DNA of 30,948 nt, taken from IMG/VR virus record IMGVR_UViG_3300009104_000078, positions 1 through 30,948 of that record. One strand, given 5' to 3'. Position 1 is the stretch's first letter; every line of letters begins with the position of its first letter. The DNA comes from a virus. The notes under the pieces are model-generated. The model searched no databases. It was not told where the DNA came from and worked only from the letters and a program-made list of their open reading frames with translations. Positions 6,597-11,973 of the stretch are shown here, piece by piece. The position numbers and the translations under genes are program-made.

Positions 6597-6794
6597 TTAC
6601 GCCCAGATGATATGGGCATCGTGACCATAAGCGGCATGGTCGGGATTGGTTGCCATTGCTGACTTGTAGCCACGAATGACTTTTCGCAAGTAGCGTTTGG
6701 AAACGCTTACATGGGTGGCAATCAGGAAGCCACGATTGAATACTTGAAGGCGAAAATTGCCTTGGCGAGTTTGGTTTGCTATAATGAACTGCAT
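6597..6794 (-). CDS. Small MQFII-family protein, copy 2
   Basis: 65 aa, paralogue of 3795-3986: shared MQFIIA, LQVFNRGF, basic helix RYLRKVIRGYKSAM, and the C-terminal DHAAYGHDAHIIWA. The two copies are in different transcription units, consistent with cassette duplication. The leader is A-rich without a Shine-Dalgarno site (ACAAAAAACAT before ATG). Function unknown. Confidence 0.78.
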   Translation of the reverse strand: MQFIIANQTRQGNFRLQVFNRGFLIATHVSVSKRYLRKVIRGYKSAMATNPDHAAYGHDAHIIWA

Positions 6795-6860
6795 ATGTTT
6801 TTTGTGTTTTTTGTTTTAGGTTTGAGAATCGTTGGGGGAGCCACTGCCCATTTACGGCTC

Positions 6861-6887
6861 TTAATTCAGTGCTTTTCTCATTCTCAT
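6861..6887 (-). CDS. 8-codon leaderless leader peptide (MRMRKALN)
   Basis: The -10 CATTAT at 6894-6899 ends 6 bp before this ATG, exactly as for genuine genes, but the frame stops after MRMRKALN. It is either a leader peptide for the unit containing 6597-6794 or the remnant of a lost first gene. A further 11-codon frame (MGSGSPNDSQT) follows before the next gene. Confidence 0.35.
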   Translation of the reverse strand: MRMRKALN

Positions 6888-6893
6888 ATATAC

Positions 6894-6921
6894 ATAATGA
6901 CAGAAATCTGAGAAATTGCAA
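6894..6921 (-). promoter_or_regulatory. Promoter of the 6887 unit
   Basis: Minus strand: -35 TTGCAA (6916-6921), 16-bp spacer ending TCTGT, -10 CATTAT (6894-6899). Confidence 0.6.
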
Positions 6922-7191
6922 ACTAATTCGTTTTCAGCTAACTTTTTGGTGCGTAACTTACTGATAATCAAAGAAATAAAAAAGAAGAAAAAAACATCTG
7001 TCTGCGGAGCAAAATCTGCGTTTTTGTGAAGTTCGACTTTTTTTGGTTCGTAAGTGGTTGAGTAACAACCGGTTGTGAAGTTTTTTTTCTTGCAATTTTT
7101 ATAAGTGCCTGATGGTCAACAACTTAGGCCGCCGGGCGGCCCCGCCCCGTAAGTCGTTGATAGTCAACGAGTTACGAAACGCTTTAGGTAC
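6922..7191. other. Gene-free regulatory stretch
   Basis: Holds AAGTTCGACTTTTTTT (about 7028-7043), a degenerate palindrome (about 7050-7078) and the complete element at 7101-7176. No supported gene. Confidence 0.5.
7101..7176. repeat. 75-bp bipartite palindromic element, copy 4
   Basis: Palindromes begin at 7101 and 7149 (48 bp apart) around GGCCGCCGGGCGGCC. A terminator lies immediately to the right (7192-7227). Confidence 0.88.
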
Positions 7192-7227
7192 AAAAAAACC
7201 CCGCCACGAATTCCGGGTGTGACGAGG
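7192..7227 (-). terminator. Rho-independent terminator
   Basis: Minus-strand stem CCTCGTCAC/GTGGCGGGG (9 bp with G-T wobbles, 7199-7207 with 7219-7227) followed by seven T. It ends the unit whose last gene is 7269-7322. Confidence 0.75.
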
Positions 7228-7268
7228 TTTTCTGGTGAGAAAATGTTTTTTTGGTTAAAAAATGTTTT

Positions 7269-7322
7269 TTAGATTAGAATGCCACCAATCACGGCAAAAA
7301 GAATAATTGTAATTGGGCACAT
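7269..7322 (-). CDS. 17-aa membrane peptide
   Basis: MCPITIILFAVIGGILI, almost entirely one hydrophobic helix. It starts three bases after the stop of 7325-7612, with AGGA from that stop region acting as a possible Shine-Dalgarno site. It is the last frame before the terminator. Shares position and character with the other operon-terminal membrane peptides. Confidence 0.42.
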   Translation of the reverse strand: MCPITIILFAVIGGILI

Positions 7323-7324
7323 TT

Positions 7325-7612
7325 TTATCCTATGTTGCAAAGAGCTTTTTCTCGCTCGGCTTCCACTTCAGCGTTGCCATTGGCAACCAAAAGAGCAACG
7401 GCTTCCTCGGCGAGCTTGGCAAACCTTCGCAAATCGCTTGCATAATGGGTAGCGTAAACCTTAGCACAATCTCCGTCTTGCTCGACTTTTTCGTCAGCGA
7501 ATTTCGCTAGAGAGTTGCATTCCAAGGCAATATCTCTCAGCTTGTCACCGACAGCAAAGTTGTCCCCAAGTTGGGCGTTGAATAAATCTCCTAATGTAGT
7601 TTTGTTTTCCAT
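7325..7612 (-). CDS. Small helical protein, paralogue of 9201-9464
   Basis: 95 aa, opening MENKTTLGDLFNAQLGDNFA. It aligns along its length with the 87-aa protein at 9201-9464: LGDNFxVGDKLxDI, a long helix with DxDGxxAKVYAxxxxxxL, and AVALLxxN. Both are first genes behind near-identical promoters (AAATTTGAGA). The fold looks all-helical; no known family recognised. Confidence 0.8.
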   Translation of the reverse strand: MENKTTLGDLFNAQLGDNFAVGDKLRDIALECNSLAKFADEKVEQDGDCAKVYATHYASDLRRFAKLAEEAVALLVANGNAEVEAEREKALCNIG

Positions 7613-7618
7613 TTTATA

Positions 7619-7647
7619 ATTGTCTCAAATTTTCGGTTAAAAGTCAA
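7619..7647 (-). promoter_or_regulatory. Promoter of 7612 gene (leaderless)
   Basis: Minus strand: -35 TTGACT (7642-7647), 17-bp spacer, -10 GACAAT (7619-7624), 6 bp to ATG. Confidence 0.7.
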
Positions 7648-7862
7648 GCATCTTCTCGCTCAATTCCCCAGTTGCGTTCCCTTGAACGCCAAGCGTGGTC
7701 TTGGTTATCCATTGAGGCAGAGCGAACTGCCCGACTCCATTCCCATTTTATCCGTTCAATATCGGACTGGGCGTTTACGATAATACCTTGAGCAACTCCG
7801 CAACCGCCTTCAGCCGCTTCGGTGTTGTCATCGATAATTTTTTCTAGTTGTGTGATTGTCAT
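7644..7862 (-). CDS. Small hypothetical protein
   Basis: 72 aa, begins MTITQLEKIIDDNTEAAEGG; predicted helical with a C-terminal Trp/Arg-rich stretch (WRSRERNWGIERED). A single-gene unit with its own leaderless promoter; its last codons overlap the -35 box of the next unit. Function unknown. Confidence 0.72.
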   Translation of the reverse strand: MTITQLEKIIDDNTEAAEGGCGVAQGIIVNAQSDIERIKWEWSRAVRSASMDNQDHAWRSRERNWGIEREDA

Positions 7863-7868
7863 AATAAT

Positions 7869-7897
7869 AATATACTCCAGTTATGCGTGAAAGTCAA
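7869..7897 (-). promoter_or_regulatory. Promoter of 7862 gene (leaderless)
   Basis: Minus strand: -35 TTGACT (7892-7897), 17-bp spacer, -10 TATATT (7869-7874), 6 bp to ATG. Confidence 0.7.
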
Positions 7898-7903
7898 ACT
7901 CTT

Positions 7904-8077
7904 TTATGCAAAGAAAGGGTGAATCTTTACTTGCCAAGGCATGAAGGCAACACGCTTTTGCGAGCGATACAAACGGCAAAGGATTTGCTTGCCTAGTCGG
8001 TCAGTCCGATAATCTGCATCGACAACTTGGAAAATACGACCTTGGCGGTCTACTACTACATCATTCTTTTTAATCAT
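7904..8077 (-). CDS. 57-aa KOW/SH3-like protein
   Basis: Begins MIKKNDVVVDRQGRIFQVVD and reads as a small beta barrel (VVVDRQGRIFQVVDADYR, ILCRLYRSQKRVAFM). One of the few genes here with a visible Shine-Dalgarno site (AAGGA, 7 nt from ATG) and a normal leader of about 26 nt from the promoter at 8110. It resembles 9509-9712 in size and opening (KxNDxV). Confidence 0.68.
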   Translation of the reverse strand: MIKKNDVVVDRQGRIFQVVDADYRTDRLGKQILCRLYRSQKRVAFMPWQVKIHPFFA

Positions 8078-8109
8078 TTTTTTATCCTTTTTAATCTTAC
8101 TATACTAAT

Positions 8110-8138
8110 ACAATAAACCCAAAACGCCAAAAAGTCAA
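8110..8138 (-). promoter_or_regulatory. Promoter of 8077 gene (with leader)
   Basis: Minus strand: -35 TTGACT (8133-8138), 17-bp spacer, -10 TATTGT (8110-8115). The start should be near 8103, leaving a leader with an AAGGA site. Confidence 0.65.
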
Positions 8139-8217
8139 GCCTCCAGAGCAAGTTTTTTCGTGAAAGTTTTTAATGGGTTTCAGTAGTTGAACTGATAGGT
8201 GCAAATGGTTGCAATCT

Positions 8218-8230
8218 CACCAAGTGGTGC
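8218..8230. promoter_or_regulatory. CACCAAGTGGTGC operator-like inverted repeat
   Basis: Third copy of the motif seen twice at 6179-6210, with matching flank (ATGGTTGCAATCT versus GTGGTTACATTCT). It lies between the promoter at 8110 and the element at 8288. Confidence 0.45.
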
Positions 8231-8287
8231 AAAAATGTTTTTTATGTTCAATCGGGGCAACCGGTGCATTGTGGTTTTTGTTGTTGC

Positions 8288-8363
8288 GTAAGTGCCTGAC
8301 AGTCAACGACTTAGGCCGGCGGGCCGCCCCGGCCCGCAAGTCGTTGATAGTCAACGAGTTACG
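8288..8363. repeat. 75-bp bipartite palindromic element, copy 5
   Basis: Palindromes begin at 8288 and 8336 (48 bp apart) around GGCCGGCGGGCCGCC. A terminator lies to the right at 8403. Confidence 0.88.
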
Positions 8364-8402
8364 AATCTGGTGAGAAAATGTTTTTCTGGTGAGTTTTGGT
8401 GC

Positions 8403-8432
8403 AAAAAAATACACCGCACTCAGGCGGTGTAT
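8403..8432 (-). terminator. Rho-independent terminator
   Basis: Perfect 9-bp stem ATACACCGC/GCGGTGTAT with a 6-nt loop, followed on the minus strand by a run of T. Confidence 0.85.
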
Positions 8433-8453
8433 TTGAGGGGTATTTGATTCTAT

Positions 8454-8630
8454 TTAATTTATCTTGACCATTTCACCCAAATGGTTGACATGGGTTTGTT
8501 TGTGTTCTTTTGCTATTTGTGTAGCAAGTCGAACCGCTTTAGCTCTACCCTCCACCTCATCAATAAGTTTGCCAAAAGCAAAAACTTGAATCCAAGAAGG
8601 GAAATTAGGGTTTTTCTTTGTTGATATCAT
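8454..8630 (-). CDS. 58-aa hypothetical protein
   Basis: Begins MISTKKNPNFPSWIQVFAFG; mainly helical with basic residues (EGRAKAVRLATQIAKEHKQ). Starts 2 nt after the stop of the membrane peptide at 8633; last gene before the terminator. No family recognised. Confidence 0.65.
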   Translation of the reverse strand: MISTKKNPNFPSWIQVFAFGKLIDEVEGRAKAVRLATQIAKEHKQTHVNHLGEMVKIN

Positions 8631-8632
8631 TT

Positions 8633-8698
8633 TTAGTCAAATGTGTAAGATAGAAGTCCTGCGAGTAAAATAAGAAGAATTACAATTCCAATACTCAT
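8633..8698 (-). CDS. 21-aa membrane peptide
   Basis: MSIGIVILLILLAGLLSYTFD: a single strongly hydrophobic helix. Its ATG overlaps the TGA of 8695-8928 (ATGA), which supports real translation. Near the end of its unit, like its counterparts elsewhere. Confidence 0.55.
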   Translation of the reverse strand: MSIGIVILLILLAGLLSYTFD

Positions 8699-8928
8699 GA
8701 AAATATTCCTCTCATTTGTGGTGAGATTGTGTCCATGTTGACCTCGCTTTCGTCTTGGTCGAAATCAACCTCTTGCTCGTGGTCGAGAGCGTCAAGATGT
8801 TGGGCTTCGTCCTCCACATCTTCTTGCGTTGCAGGTAGAAGCTCCTCAATAGACGCACCTTCTTCGGCTCGTTTCTCGGCAAGGACTCTTGCGTGGGCTT
8901 CACGAATCATTTGTATTCTGTTAATCAT
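8695..8928 (-). CDS. Small acidic protein, paralogue of 5667-5891
   Basis: 77 aa: helix MINRIQMIREAHARVLAEKR, then an acidic region (EQEVDFDQDESEVNMD) and SPQMRGIF end. Same architecture as 5667-5891. First gene of its unit, with the -10 ending 7 bp before ATG. The acidic tail suggests a DNA mimic or protein-interaction role, unproven. Confidence 0.8.
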   Translation of the reverse strand: MINRIQMIREAHARVLAEKRAEEGASIEELLPATQEDVEDEAQHLDALDHEQEVDFDQDESEVNMDTISPQMRGIFS

Positions 8929-8935
8929 GGGTGGA

Positions 8936-8964
8936 ATTTTAGTCTAAAATTGCGATTCTGTCAA
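8936..8964 (-). promoter_or_regulatory. Promoter of 8928 gene (leaderless)
   Basis: Minus strand: -35 TTGACA (8959-8964), 17-bp spacer, -10 TAAAAT (8936-8941), 7 bp to ATG. Confidence 0.72.
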
Positions 8965-8967
8965 GGG

Positions 8968-9204
8968 TTAAATAATTGCCTCAGAGTCAAATTGATTTAA
9001 TTCTTTTTGGAGTAAATAAACTTTTTCCAAGTGTTTGCGATAAGTGTTGTCTGTATACTTTTTGTAATACTCACGCTCGGAATCGGTATACTTTTCCTTG
9101 TTGTAATACAATTCAAGAAAGTAATGCAACTGCTGTTGATGGTGATGAAGTTGTTTGATTTTCTTCTCGGTGTTTTCACTATCCTTTTTGTAAGTAACGC
9201 TCAC
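8968..9204 (-). CDS. Small coiled-coil protein
   Basis: 78 aa, begins MSVTYKKDSENTEKKIKQLH with a His/Gln-rich run (LHHHQQQLH) and long charged helices; likely coiled coil. Its ATG overlaps the stop of 9201-9464. Function unknown. Confidence 0.7.
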   Translation of the reverse strand: MSVTYKKDSENTEKKIKQLHHHQQQLHYFLELYYNKEKYTDSEREYYKKYTDNTYRKHLEKVYLLQKELNQFDSEAII

Positions 9205-9464
9205 GACTTGACCTCATTTTCTTTCTTTTGGTTTTCAATTAACAAAGCGACCGCATCGTTGGCTAGGTTGGCAATTTCCCCTAGCCACCCAACAATGCTT
9301 TCAGCGTAAACTTTAGCAAACTCGCCATCTTCATCGACTTGTTTTTGTGCCATGCTAGCAATCGAATTTGCATTCCTGCGAATATCAAGGAGCTTGTCGC
9401 CCACTCGAAAGTTGTCGCCCAGTCGGGCATTTATAATTTCTACAATATCAATTTTTTCTTTCAT
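9201..9464 (-). CDS. Small helical protein, paralogue of 7325-7612
   Basis: 87 aa, opening MKEKIDIVEIINARLGDNFR. Shares LGDNFxVGDKLxDI, DEDGEFAKVYAES and AVALLIENQ with 7325-7612, clearly the same family. First gene behind promoter 9471, whose last 25 bp are almost identical to the promoter at 10376. Confidence 0.8.
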   Translation of the reverse strand: MKEKIDIVEIINARLGDNFRVGDKLLDIRRNANSIASMAQKQVDEDGEFAKVYAESIVGWLGEIANLANDAVALLIENQKKENEVKS

Positions 9465-9470
9465 AATATA

Positions 9471-9499
9471 ATTCTCTCAAATTTTGCGTTAAATGTCAA
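9471..9499 (-). promoter_or_regulatory. Promoter of 9464 gene (leaderless)
   Basis: Minus strand: -35 TTGACA (9494-9499), 17-bp spacer ending AAATTTGA, -10 GAGAAT (9471-9476), 6 bp to ATG. Confidence 0.72.
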
Positions 9500-9508
9500 C
9501 ACTTAATT

Positions 9509-9712
9509 TCAGTCATTAAGCCAATCGATTGGAGTCAATCGGGCAATGTCGAGCCAAACTTTGTGGTTCGTTCCCATGAGGCGAACAAGAGCCAAGCCAT
9601 CAGGATGAATGGCGTTGCCATCGCGGAGGGCGACAACATTTCCGTGCATACCCCTGACGGAGTAGGCATTGCGTTTCAGTGGAGTGCAGACTATATCATT
9701 AACTTTAACCAT
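9509..9712 (-). CDS. Small SH3/KOW-like protein
   Basis: 67 aa, begins MVKVNDIVCTPLKRNAYSVR; a beta-rich barrel-like pattern (GNVVALRDGNAIHPDGLALVR) ending in WLDIARLTPIDWLND. Single-gene unit with its own leaderless promoter. It may be related to 7904-8077. Function unknown. Confidence 0.72.
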   Translation of the reverse strand: MVKVNDIVCTPLKRNAYSVRGMHGNVVALRDGNAIHPDGLALVRLMGTNHKVWLDIARLTPIDWLND

Positions 9713-9718
9713 ATATAT

Positions 9719-9747
9719 ACAATAAGCTATAAACCCCTTTTTGTCAA
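9719..9747 (-). promoter_or_regulatory. Promoter of 9712 gene (leaderless)
   Basis: Minus strand: -35 TTGACA (9742-9747), 17-bp spacer, -10 TATTGT (9719-9724), 6 bp to ATG. Confidence 0.7.
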
Positions 9748-9857
9748 ATTAAATCGTCAGGCTGTAGCCCGCTTATAGCCTCATTCTTAAAAATAAATCA
9801 AAAAAAAATCAATAAAATTAACTTTTCAGATTGGCACGAAACTTGTACAGCAGTTTC

Positions 9858-9932
9858 GTAAGTACCTGATAGTCAACGACTTAGGCCGCCGGGCCGCCGC
9901 CCGCCGTAAGTCGTTGATATACAACAACTTAG
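9858..9932. repeat. 75-bp bipartite palindromic element, copy 6
   Basis: Palindromes begin at 9858 and 9906 (48 bp apart), core GGCCGCCGGGCCGCC. The left flank (9828-9857) holds TTGGCACG...TTGTACAG and an 8-bp inverted repeat ACGAAACT/AGTTTCGT. The stop of the 22-aa peptide lies inside the right palindrome. Confidence 0.88.
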
Positions 9933-9997
9933 GGAACTAAGTTAATCACAGCGACAAGCATAAAAAAAATGCTAAAAATTACAAAAAACTCAATCAT
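9929..9997 (-). CDS. 22-aa membrane peptide
   Basis: MIEFFVIFSIFFMLVAVINL plus VP: one hydrophobic helix. Last gene of its unit, with its TAA inside element copy 6. The ATG is preceded by TTAACCAAGTACC, a variant of the recurring A-rich leader. Confidence 0.5.
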   Translation of the reverse strand: MIEFFVIFSIFFMLVAVINLVP

Positions 9998-10011
9998 GGT
10001 ACTTGGTTAAA

Positions 10012-10128
10012 TTATAACACTTCTACCCACCAGTAGCCTTCGGACTCGGTGACGATGGTGTCCCACCCATTTTGCCCTTGCTGATAAGCAAAGGTGCGGG
10101 CAGCGTGTTCATAAACGAATTTATACAT
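10012..10128 (-). CDS. 38-aa hypothetical protein
   Basis: Begins MYKFVYEHAARTFAYQQGQN and ends GYWWVEVL; the strand-turn-strand character and opening resemble the MYYII/MQFII group. It starts 13 nt after the stop of 10142-10369. Function unknown. Confidence 0.55.
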   Translation of the reverse strand: MYKFVYEHAARTFAYQQGQNGWDTIVTESEGYWWVEVL

Positions 10129-10141
10129 TGCTTTGGATATG

Positions 10142-10369
10142 TTAAAGGGTGGTGGGCATATCGGGATGCGTGGGTTGATACACATCATAACACTCCATAA
10201 TTTCTCCAACCGCATTTTGTTGAACATAAACGAGCTGTAACTGCTCGGTGGGAGTGCCTTCGAGAAGCAACGCTTCAACACGCTCAATAGCTTCCTCTAA
10301 GCCCTCGCGAGATTTTTCAAAAGACTCGAATGGCCAGCAGTCGAGTAGGATTTCGTAGTTTTCTTTCAT
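10142..10369 (-). CDS. Small hypothetical protein
   Basis: 75 aa, begins MKENYEILLDCWPFESFEKS; helical middle (REGLEEAIERVEALL) then a strand QLVYVQQNAVGEIMECYDVY. First gene behind promoter 10376 (leaderless). No family recognised. Confidence 0.75.
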   Translation of the reverse strand: MKENYEILLDCWPFESFEKSREGLEEAIERVEALLLEGTPTEQLQLVYVQQNAVGEIMECYDVYQPTHPDMPTTL

Positions 10370-10375
10370 GATATA

Positions 10376-10404
10376 ATTCTCTCAAATTTTAGGTTGAATG
10401 TCAA
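10376..10404 (-). promoter_or_regulatory. Promoter of 10369 gene (leaderless)
   Basis: Minus strand: -35 TTGACA (10399-10404), 17-bp spacer ending AAATTTGA, -10 GAGAAT (10376-10381), 6 bp to ATG. Confidence 0.72.
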
Positions 10405-10676
10405 CCCCTAAGTTTGTCGGCACAATCGTCACAGAAAAGGAAATCTGGTTCAACGGCACAAGGATTAAGTTCCTTAGTAGGGAAAATTTCGTCACAATGG
10501 TCGCACTCAGATGCTTCGGCTTCGCGAATGATAATCCATTCGGGCTGAACATCGCCAACGAAATCGTCAGCGTCTTTTTGACTCGGAGCGGTCACGCTAG
10601 CGAATTGTGGCTCACCAGTATCCCGATGAATAGCCACGACTTGAAAATGAGAGAGAGGTTCAATTTGATTGTGCAT
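10401..10676 (-). CDS. Small zinc-finger-like protein
   Basis: 91 aa, begins MHNQIEPLSHFQVVAIHRDT. The C-terminal half has two CxxC knuckles (C58/C61 and C82/C85, CDHCDE and CDDC), suggesting one zinc site; the N-terminal half looks like a small alpha/beta domain. Single-gene unit with a leaderless promoter; its stop overlaps the next -35 box. Specific target unknown. Confidence 0.75.
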   Translation of the reverse strand: MHNQIEPLSHFQVVAIHRDTGEPQFASVTAPSQKDADDFVGDVQPEWIIIREAEASECDHCDEIFPTKELNPCAVEPDFLFCDDCADKLRG

Positions 10677-10682
10677 AATAAT

Positions 10683-10711
10683 ACATTAAGCTAGTTTTCC
10701 CCAAAAGTCAA
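10683..10711 (-). promoter_or_regulatory. Promoter of 10676 gene (leaderless)
   Basis: Minus strand: -35 TTGACT (10706-10711), 17-bp spacer, -10 TAATGT (10683-10688), 6 bp to ATG. Confidence 0.7.
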
Positions 10712-10767
10712 CTCCCAAATACAAGAAAAAATAAAAAAGTTTGGCATGCAATCTGTACAGTAGTTTC

Positions 10768-10842
10768 GTAAGTTGCTCATAGTCAACGACTTAGGGCGCC
10801 GGGCGGCGGCCTTGCGTAAGTCGTTGATACTCAGTGGTTTAA
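10768..10842. repeat. 75-bp bipartite palindromic element, copy 7
   Basis: Palindromes begin at 10768 and 10816 (48 bp apart), core GGGCGCCGGGCGGC; the far right half-site is diverged. The left flank again contains TTGGCATG...CTGTACAG. It contains the stop of the 19-aa peptide. Confidence 0.82.
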
Positions 10843-10890
10843 ATGGCTAAAAACCATAAGAATATAAACAACTAAAAGTACTTCAAACAT
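10831..10890 (-). CDS. 19-aa membrane peptide
   Basis: MFEVLLVVYILMVFSHLNH: one hydrophobic helix. Last frame of the unit from 11704, with its TGA inside element copy 7. Position and composition match the other terminal micro-proteins. Confidence 0.45.
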   Translation of the reverse strand: MFEVLLVVYILMVFSHLNH

Positions 10891-10920
10891 GTTATTTGTG
10901 TCCCATTTACTTCTCTATTT

Positions 10921-11247
10921 TCACACCTCATTGCTTGAGTCAAGCCCAAGTCGCTCTTTGATGGAAGTCAAGTCGTTGATTATGTCAAGCAAGATTCCCT
11001 CGGCAGACTCAAGAGAGTAAGGAGGCGAACCATACCCAATATTCAATGAAACTACTTGCTCGATTTCCCTAATCAAGAGTTCTTGTTGAGGCTCTCTTTC
11101 AAAGTCATCACCATTGGCGTTTTTTTCAAGCCACTCAGTCCAAGTTTCTTGAGCGTCCATGTGACGACCCGCGTTTTCTTCGTTGCGTTGCTGTCTGCGG
11201 TGGTCTAGTATCTCGTCCATTGTAACTACAGGTTTTTCTTTATCCAT
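10921..11247 (-). CDS. Acidic helical protein
   Basis: 108 aa, begins MDKEKPVVTMDEILDHRRQQ; acidic and helical, with a C-terminal helix ILLDIINDLTSIKERLGLD. Overlaps the upstream gene by 8 nt. No family recognised. Confidence 0.75.
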   Translation of the reverse strand: MDKEKPVVTMDEILDHRRQQRNEENAGRHMDAQETWTEWLEKNANGDDFEREPQQELLIREIEQVVSLNIGYGSPPYSLESAEGILLDIINDLTSIKERLGLDSSNEV

Positions 11248-11485
11248 TATACTTTTCCTCGAATTGTTGAATGTCTTTGTCTAGTTGTTGAAAATGAGCC
11301 TCGTATGCTTGCCAGTCATCACCGAAGCCCGCCTCGTATACCTTTTGCATATACTCGCAATGTTCTCGCTCGGACTCTGCCCATATCTCTAGGTCTCGCA
11401 TCTCGGAGGCATAGCGTTCTCGGATGTCATCATACTGAGCACCAAATACATGGTCTGCGTGTTCTTGTGCTTGTGAATAAAACAT
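11240..11485 (-). CDS. Small acidic helical protein
   Basis: 81 aa, begins MFYSQAQEHADHVFGAQYDD; nearly all helix, rich in E, Q and aromatic residues. Starts 4 nt after the preceding stop and overlaps the next gene by 8 nt. Function unknown. Confidence 0.75.
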   Translation of the reverse strand: MFYSQAQEHADHVFGAQYDDIRERYASEMRDLEIWAESEREHCEYMQKVYEAGFGDDWQAYEAHFQQLDKDIQQFEEKYNG

Positions 11486-11489
11486 AATT

Positions 11490-11696
11490 TTAGAATTTTA
11501 AGGATTGAATGCGTGTGTTCTTTTTAAGCCAACGCCTTAATGGGTGAAATGCTTTTGCTGACAAATGTGCTAGATACTGCTGTCCATTAGACGCTTTAAT
11601 CATGTGTCCATGCTGTGTCTGAGAAACCTCTACAATATCAGGGCATTTCTTCAGTTGTTTTAAGACTTTGCGTGTTCCGCTTTCTGAGTGTTTCAT
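11490..11696 (-). CDS. HicA-like small basic protein
   Basis: 68 aa, begins MKHSESGTRKVLKQLKKCPD. The layout (helix KVLKQLKKC, strand HGHMIKASNGQQYLAHL, then AFHPLRRWLKK) resembles HicA/dsRBD-like small RNA-binding folds with a GH-containing strand pair; this is fold-level resemblance only, and no HicB partner is evident. I chose the MKHSE start because the promoter at 11704 places its -10 just 7 bp upstream; a longer frame would read through that promoter. Confidence 0.68.
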   Translation of the reverse strand: MKHSESGTRKVLKQLKKCPDIVEVSQTQHGHMIKASNGQQYLAHLSAKAFHPLRRWLKKNTRIQSLKF

Positions 11697-11703
11697 AGTA
11701 TAT

Positions 11704-11731
11704 AGTTTGACAGATTGTGTTGTGAAGTCAA
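11704..11731 (-). promoter_or_regulatory. Promoter of 11696 gene (leaderless)
   Basis: Minus strand: -35 TTGACT (11726-11731), 16-bp spacer ending TCTGT, -10 CAAACT (11704-11709), 7 bp to ATG. Confidence 0.68.
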
Positions 11732-11739
11732 GGGTTAAA

Positions 11740-11825
11740 TTGTGTACCTCTTTCTCTCTCCCTTTCGGGTTGTAGGCGTGTACTGACGCCTCGTTGTTCA
11801 ATGCTTTCGCATCTACAAAAAGAGC
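11740..11825 (-). other. Hairpin-rich trailer after the tRNA-like RNA
   Basis: On the minus strand, three small hairpins: ATGC-GAAA-GCAT, GGCGT-CAGTAC-ACGCC and CCC-GAAA-GGG, two with GNRA loops. No gene fits. They may be part of the tRNA-like transcript or of its 3' processing/termination. Confidence 0.4.
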
Positions 11826-11945
11826 AGGGCTTTAAGGGATTCGAACCCATTTTCTCCATTCAATAAAAGTAGCTAACTTTCCCAAGGCTTATCTAGAATA
11901 CTTGGCGAGGAATGACGCTTTAAACCTATCCTAAGCTAAAAGCCC
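11826..11945 (-). tRNA. tRNA-like RNA with expanded anticodon domain
   Basis: 120-nt minus-strand RNA. The acceptor stem pairs 7/7 (GGGCTTT with AAAGCCC), followed by U8-A9, a 4-bp D stem (GCTT/AAGC) with A14 and GG in the loop, G26, a 5-bp stem in the anticodon-stem position (TCATT/AATGG), a 5-nt variable loop (AGAAA) and a T arm with TTCGAAT (one mismatch in its stem). The 7-nt anticodon loop is replaced by 50 nt that can form two hairpins (CCAAG/CTTGG and AAAGT/ACTTT). No CCA is encoded and no anticodon can be assigned. It has its own promoter (11974-12001). It could be an intron-bearing tRNA, a degenerate tRNA or a tRNA mimic. Confidence 0.6.
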
Positions 11946-11973
11946 ACAATTAAATTTTAAAGAACTGAATACA

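Noticed and set aside
9828-9857. Plus-strand sigma-54 promoter (TTGGCACG...TTGTA)
   Set aside because: The -12 GC is missing and no plus-strand gene follows; three similar blocks are better explained as part of the repeated cassette.
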